The position numbers and the translations under genes were made by a program. The notes under the pieces are model-generated. The model did not search any database. It had not been told where the DNA came from and saw nothing but the letters and a program-made list of their open reading frames with translations. 12,000 bases of DNA from Neocallimastix lanati (nom. inval.) (taxonomy: Eukaryota > Neocallimastigomycota > Neocallimastigomycetes > Neocallimastigales > Neocallimastigaceae): assembly GCA_016946835.1 (NCBI GenBank), contig JACVTC010000076.1, positions 453,001-465,000 on the forward strand. The letters run 5' to 3'. Positions 8,480-12,000 of the stretch are shown in pieces (position 1 is the first letter of the stretch; each line of letters opens with the position of its first letter).

Positions 8480-10630
8480 TTATTTACAATGACCAAATTC
8501 TGATTGACATCCAGAACCACAGTAGGCTTCACTTTTTCCACACCATCCATATTTACTACAGCATTCACCTGATGGGCATTTACCATCTTTACTACCACAC
8601 TTACCATTGGTAGAAGTTGGTAAAGAAGATTTAGTAGTAGTAGTAGTAGTAGTGGTGGTGTTGATGCTAGGCTTCTTCGTGCTAGTAGAGGATTGACATT
8701 GTCCAAATTCAGATTGACAACCACTACCACAATGCTTATCACTACGACCACACCATCCATATTTACTACAGCATTCACCTGATGGGCATTTACCATCTTT
8801 ACTACCACACTTACCATTGGTAGAAGTTGGTAAAGAAGATTTAGTAGTAGCAGTAGTAGTAGTAGTGGTGGTGGTGGTGGTGGTGATGCTAGGCTTCTTC
8901 GTACTAGTAGAGGATTGACATTGTCCAAATTCAGATTGACAACCACTACCACAATGCTTATCACTACGACCACACCAACCATATTTACTACAGCATTCAC
9001 CTGATGGACATGATCCATATTCACCACCACAACGTCCTTTTTCTAATACTTTTTCAACCTTACACATACCGAATCTATATTGACAACCATTATAAGGTGC
9101 GCAATGGCTTTCACTGGTACCACATCTACCATTTCTACTACAACATTGACCATTAGGACATCTTCCTATACCCATTCCACAGTGATTATTCTTACTAATT
9201 ATTTTATCTGAATCACCTATATCATAACGTTCTTCTCCTTCAGATAATTCATTATATGGATCTTCTGGATCATATCTAATATAGGCAAGGTTTTCCATTT
9301 GACTAATACATTCTTGAATTTCAATTAATGGATTTCCAATCATTTGTATAAATTTAACTTCACTTTTACAAACATTATCAGGAAGTTTTTCTATTTTATT
9401 ATAATTTCCATTAATTGTTCTAAGATTTTTAAGTTTAAAAATACATTCTGGAAGTTTAGTTACTTTATTATTATCAAATATTAAAGTTTTAAGATTAGTT
9501 AATTGACAAATAGAATCTGGAAGTTCGGTTAATTGATTATTTTTAATTTCTAAAACTACAAGATGGGTTAATTTTTTAATACAATCTGGAAGTTTGGTTA
9601 ATTTATTATCATTAAATATTAAAAGTTCAAGTTCAGTTAATTTACAAATACTATCAGGAACTGTTGTTAATTCATTTCCAAAATTAGCACTAATAACATT
9701 CTTAAGTTGATCAATACAACTTGGAATTTTGATTAATTCATTATCTTCAAAATCTAAACTTTCAAGTTTAGTCAATTTACAAATACCATCAGGAATTACT
9801 TTTAACTTATTTTTAGAAAGATCAAATGTTTTAAGATTCTTAAGTTCACCAATACAATCTGGAAGTTTGGTTAATTCATTATAATCAAAACGTAAACTTT
9901 CAAGTTTAGTCAATTTACAAATACCATCAGGTATTACTTTCAACTTATTTTCTGTAAATTCAAAAGTTTTAAGATTCTTAAGTTCACCAATACAATCTGG
10001 AAGTTTGGTTATTTTATTAAAAAACAAACTTAATTCTTGAAGTTTAGTCAATTTACAAATGCCATCAGGAAGTGTTGTTAACTTATTACTATTTAAATCT
10101 AATTCTTGAATATTCTTAAGTTCACTAATACATTCTGGGAGCTTTGATATTTTATTTCCAGATATGTCAAGGATTTTAAGATTCTTAAATTGACAAACCG
10201 AATCTGGAATTTCAGTAAGTTCAGCATCTTCCAAATAAAATTTTATAATTTCCTTAAAGGAAGAAATATATTTTATTACTTTATTAAGGTCTTCTTTTTT
10301 AATATCACGATTTATAGTTCTAAAAATAAAAGGATAATATTATTATAACAATAATAACATTTAATAAAATTTCATAACTAAAAATTTTATTGATAAAAAA
10401 AAAAAAATATAAAATTTTATAATAGAATTTAAATAAATTTTAAAATATTTATTAAATTATAAATATAACACTAACACAGAAATTCCAGTTCCATTTTCTA
10501 CTTCACATATAACCGAATTATTGTATTTTTTAATACTTTTGCAGTCTTCTTCTAGTGTACTTGATAATACAAATGAGCCAGAAAATACTACGAAAAAGCT
10601 TATAACTTTTAAAATATTTTTTAAAATCAT
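8480..10630 (-). CDS. Secreted LRR protein with four hevein-type chitin-binding (CBM18) modules
   Basis: Two exons, 10630-10476 and 10319-8480, give 664 residues. ATG at 10630 opens a signal peptide (residues 1 to about 24, hydrophobic SFFVVFSGSFVLSS), followed by a cap with C30 and C42 and sequons N37 and N46. Fourteen LRRs of about 23 residues (89 to about 408) carry the L-P-[DE]-x-[IV]-x-x-L-x-x-L-x-x-L core. An acidic hinge (402-430) leads to four eight-cysteine hevein folds at 432-471, 482-519, 556-593 and 626-663, the last three separated by Ser/Thr linkers with T11 and T9 runs. Modules 2-4 keep the C-C-S-x-Y-G-W-C sugar-binding face; module 1 does not. It is probably exported to bind chitin, on the fungus's own wall or another, with the LRRs recognising a partner; that role is inferred. 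An AATAAA overlaps the stop codon, and TATATAAAAATA lies 37-48 bases before the ATG. No catalytic or dockerin domain and no GPI signal is seen. Confidence 0.9.
8633..8659 (-). repeat. ACY trinucleotide microsatellite coding for T9 linker
   Basis: Nine consecutive Thr codons (ACT/ACC) encode residues 606-614 between modules 3 and 4. It is a slippage-prone coding microsatellite and likely polymorphic in length without changing frame. Confidence 0.85.
8852..8884 (-). repeat. ACY trinucleotide microsatellite coding for T11 linker
   Basis: Eleven consecutive Thr codons encode residues 531-541 between modules 2 and 3, with ACC codons clustered at the 5' end and ACT codons later. Ala-Thr-Thr follows. 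The Ser/Thr-rich setting suggests an O-glycosylated flexible spacer. Confidence 0.85.
9251..10210 (-). repeat. Fourteen LRR units with a two-repeat (138-bp) periodicity
   Basis: Leu/Ile/Val-Pro starts fall at residues 89, 112, 135, 158, 181, 204, 227, 250, 272, 295, 318, 341, 364 and 386 (the 14th reads Ile-Gln). Odd repeats carry the cysteine as D-[GS]-[IV]-C (D-N-V-C in repeat 13), even repeats as [DES]-C-I. The alternation holds through all fourteen. The most alike units (repeats 3 to 8) also match at DNA level every 138 bases, for example TTCACCAATACAATCTGGAA on the plus strand near 9845 and 9983. Confidence 0.85.
10320..10475 (-). other. 156-bp spliceosomal intron in the LRR-chitin-binding gene
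   Basis: Exon 1 can leave at GT|GTTAGT and exon 2 enters after TATTTTTAG, both on the minus strand. This join keeps the frame: 155 nt of exon 1 plus 1840 nt of exon 2 equals 665 codons, and codon 52 is split 2+1 to give Val. Without splicing, exon 1 meets a stop ten codons later. The intron is almost pure A/T. An alternative donor six bases later (GT|GTTATA) would also keep the frame, adding two residues. Confidence 0.8.
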
Positions 10631-10879
10631 TTTTTTTATTATCTATGTAATTATTATTAATAATTATATTTTTATATAACTTATTTGAAAAAAAAGTTAA
10701 AAACTAAAAATATGTATGTATTATAAAAATAATGGAAATAAAAGAATTATTTATATAAAATTCAAAATATATCATAAAAAAAAAAAAAAAATTTAAATAA
10801 ATAAAACAAAATGTTTTTTTATTTTAAAATTTATATTCCATAATAAAATTAATAAATGGTATCTATATATAAAAATAGA
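10631..10879. promoter_or_regulatory. Putative promoter and 5' leader of the LRR-chitin-binding gene
   Basis: These 249 bases separate the start codon from the right inverted-repeat arm, so the promoter is probably held within the repeat pair or in the arm itself. A TATA-like TATATAAAAATA lies at 10667-10678 on the minus strand. The A+T background makes such a string common by chance, so no site is certain. No other motif stands out. Confidence 0.3.
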
Positions 10880-11247
10880 ATATTACATATATTATAATAC
10901 CAAAATATATTTAATGAATTAAAATTTGCCTTTAACATTTTCTAACATAAATAGTTCTATGCTATGACATTAAATATATTATATTATATTACATTAAATA
11001 TAATATCTATTAACTTAAATATAATAAATTTTATTGGTAATAAATTAAAAATAAAATAAAAAAAAAATAATTTAATATATTAACAATACTATTAATAAAA
11101 AAAAAATAATTTAATATATTAACAATACTATTGAAATTGAATGAAGTAATTAAATTAATAAATTATTTAAATATTTAATATTCGTACAATAATAAATCAT
11201 ATAATAATAATAATAATAATTAATATTAATAAATTTGAAAGAAAAAA
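10880..11247 (-). mobile_element. Right arm of the long inverted repeat (368 bp)
   Basis: Reverse complement of 6884-7243. It is the longer arm because it keeps TGTTAGAAAATGTTA where the left arm has a single TGTTA, which looks like deletion between short direct repeats in the left arm. Similarity stops sharply at 10880 (inner end, ATATTACATAT) and at 11247 (outer end, GAAAAAA). The arms enclose 3636 bases. Confidence 0.85.
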
Positions 11248-11274
11248 GCTGTGATAAAATTTAAGTTAATTAAA

Positions 11275-11488
11275 AACTTTATTTGAAATTAATTTTGATA
11301 TATAAATAATATATTATTATAAAAGTAAGAACTTTGAAATAAATTTTGATATATATATAATATATTATTATAAAAGTAAGAACTTTGAAATAAATTTTGA
11401 TATATATATAATATATTATTATAAAAGTAAGAACTTTGAAATAAATTTTGATATATATATAATATATTATTATAAAAGTAAGAACTTT
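11275..11488. repeat. 51-bp minisatellite, four copies
   Basis: The unit starts AACTTTGAAATAAATTTTGA and ends ATAAAAGTAAG. Starts fall at 11275 (a divergent 55-base first copy), 11330, 11381 and 11432, with AACTTT of a fifth at 11483. The last three full copies appear identical. The array begins 27 bases outside the right inverted-repeat arm and runs straight into a broken LRR gene. Confidence 0.9.
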
Positions 11489-11495
11489 TAAGAAT

Positions 11496-11815
11496 GGAAT
11501 TGAATTAATAATTCATTATAAAGATGAGGATGGATGGACTTCAAATTTGTGTAATGTTAACAGGCTTAAAAAATCTTATCCTATCCCATCATTCATATCA
11601 TCCTCCAACTCCAAGAGGTTATATTGGCAAAAATATATTCAATGAATGTACCAAATTGGAAATCATTATCTCTTGATAATTTTAAAATTCCTTAAAATAT
11701 TATTAATTCTATTTGTGATATGAAAAGCCTTAAAGAATTGAAAAATAACTAGTGAGAGCCATTAGAAGAGCTGAATTTGAATTGCTTAAAAAATCTTAAT
11801 ATTTCAAATTTGTAA
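11496..11815 (+). pseudogene. Decayed LRR protein gene
   Basis: Broken plus-strand frames read as part of an LRR protein head and its first repeats. From 11496 the frame gives KDEDGWTSNLCNVNRLKK and stops at 11643. A second frame from about 11602 gives PPTPRGYIGKNIFNE followed by CTKLEI. A third from 11699 gives IINSICDMKSLKELKNN, two stops, then EPLEELNLNCLKNLNISNL and TAA at 11813. The S-I-C-x-M-x-S-L-K-E-L and L-K-N-L-x-I-S-N strings are LRR-like. The W-T-S-N-x-C head resembles the N-terminal cap of plant-type and anaerobic-fungal LRR proteins. It is on the opposite strand to the intact LRR gene and is not an obvious copy of it. Its 5' end is replaced by, or merges into, the 51-bp minisatellite. 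Confidence 0.55.
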
Positions 11816-12000
11816 TGATAATACTTATAATATATATATATATAATATATATAAAATTTTATTTAGTACGATTATATTAATTTTTATAATAAAATTTTAT
11901 CAATATCTCATATATATCTAATATATATATATCTATTTAATATTAAAGAACATGGGAATTAAGTTATGAAGTTAAAAGTAGTAGTAGCAATGTTTGAAGA
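11816..12000. other. A+T-rich tail with a possible gene start at the edge
   Basis: TA repeats dominate up to about 11940. From ATG 11966 a short open frame (MKLKVVVAMFE) runs off the window. At twelve codons it cannot be judged. It could be the start of a new gene, part of the LRR relic, or chance. Confidence 0.3.

Larger units (their letters stand above)
8486..9031 (-). repeat. Tandem duplication of chitin-binding module plus Thr linker
   Basis: Modules 2, 3 and 4 are spaced 222 and 210 bases apart. The plus-strand string CACCATCCATATTTACTACA recurs at 8541 and 8751, and a near match (CACCAACCAT) at 8973. Copies 3 and 4 and their linkers are almost identical in DNA, so the duplication is recent. 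The length difference (74 versus 70 codons) lies in the Thr-codon runs. Confidence 0.9.

Noticed and set aside
8458-9030. Minus-strand open frame of 190 residues overlapping the chitin-binding modules
   Set aside because: It is the alternate-frame shadow of the Cys/Thr-rich modules: Val and Leu runs come from the ACY and AGT repeats, and it lacks any recognisable domain.
8480-10234. Translation start at 10234
   Set aside because: The codon there is TTG encoding an internal Leu. The LRR frame continues upstream to a splice acceptor at 10320-10321, and a real ATG with signal peptide lies at 10630.
6860-11275. Target-site duplication flanking the inverted-repeat pair
   Set aside because: The bases outside the two arms (AATATTAAAGTAG and GCTGTGATAAAATTT) share no convincing direct repeat.
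11275-11488. Iterons of a replication origin
   Set aside because: Tandem A+T-rich units resemble origin repeats, but nothing in the sequence supports origin function; a minisatellite is the simpler call.

Overview
The window is extremely A+T-rich nuclear DNA from a eukaryote. It has long homopolymer A and T tracts, few and widely spaced genes, short A+T-rich introns and decayed retroelements. The one intact gene encodes a secreted leucine-rich-repeat protein ending in four hevein-type chitin-binding modules with threonine-rich linkers. Together with decayed ankyrin-repeat and LRR genes, this points to an anaerobic gut fungus (Neocallimastigomycota, such as Neocallimastix, Piromyces or Anaeromyces). 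That assignment is inferred from composition and gene style; no database was searched.

Left third (1-3000): an ATAAA satellite, a possible terminal exon of an upstream gene (128-162), a decayed ankyrin-repeat gene on the minus strand (248-1034), then about 2 kb of low-complexity DNA with a T45 run, an A30 run and one imperfect hairpin (2017-2064).

Middle (3000-6850): a plus-strand Ty1/copia gag relic with a CCHC zinc knuckle (3024-3954) and, about 2.2 kb further on, a plus-strand relic of the copia protease/pre-integrase region (6174-6595). Between them lie a perfect 17-bp hairpin (4179-4217), a less A+T-rich block with broken minus-strand gag-like reading (about 4236-4990), and low-complexity DNA. 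This looks like a graveyard of nested retroelements.

Right (6884-11247): two near-identical arms of about 360-368 bp in inverted orientation (6884-7243 and 10880-11247) enclose 3.6 kb. That interval holds a 43-bp minisatellite with six full copies, a 54-bp duplication and the intact LRR-chitin-binding gene on the minus strand (exons 10476-10630 and 8480-10319, 664 aa). The first exon supplies the start codon and signal peptide. Just outside the right arm are a 51-bp minisatellite and a broken plus-strand LRR gene (11496-11815).

The most notable signals are the long inverted repeat around a complete gene, and the internal structure of that gene. Its 14 LRRs follow an alternating two-repeat pattern with a cysteine at one of two fixed positions, and its 3' half is a recent tandem duplication of chitin-binding module plus Thr linker. 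I see no evidence of a bacterial-style operon, CRISPR array, tRNA or rRNA.
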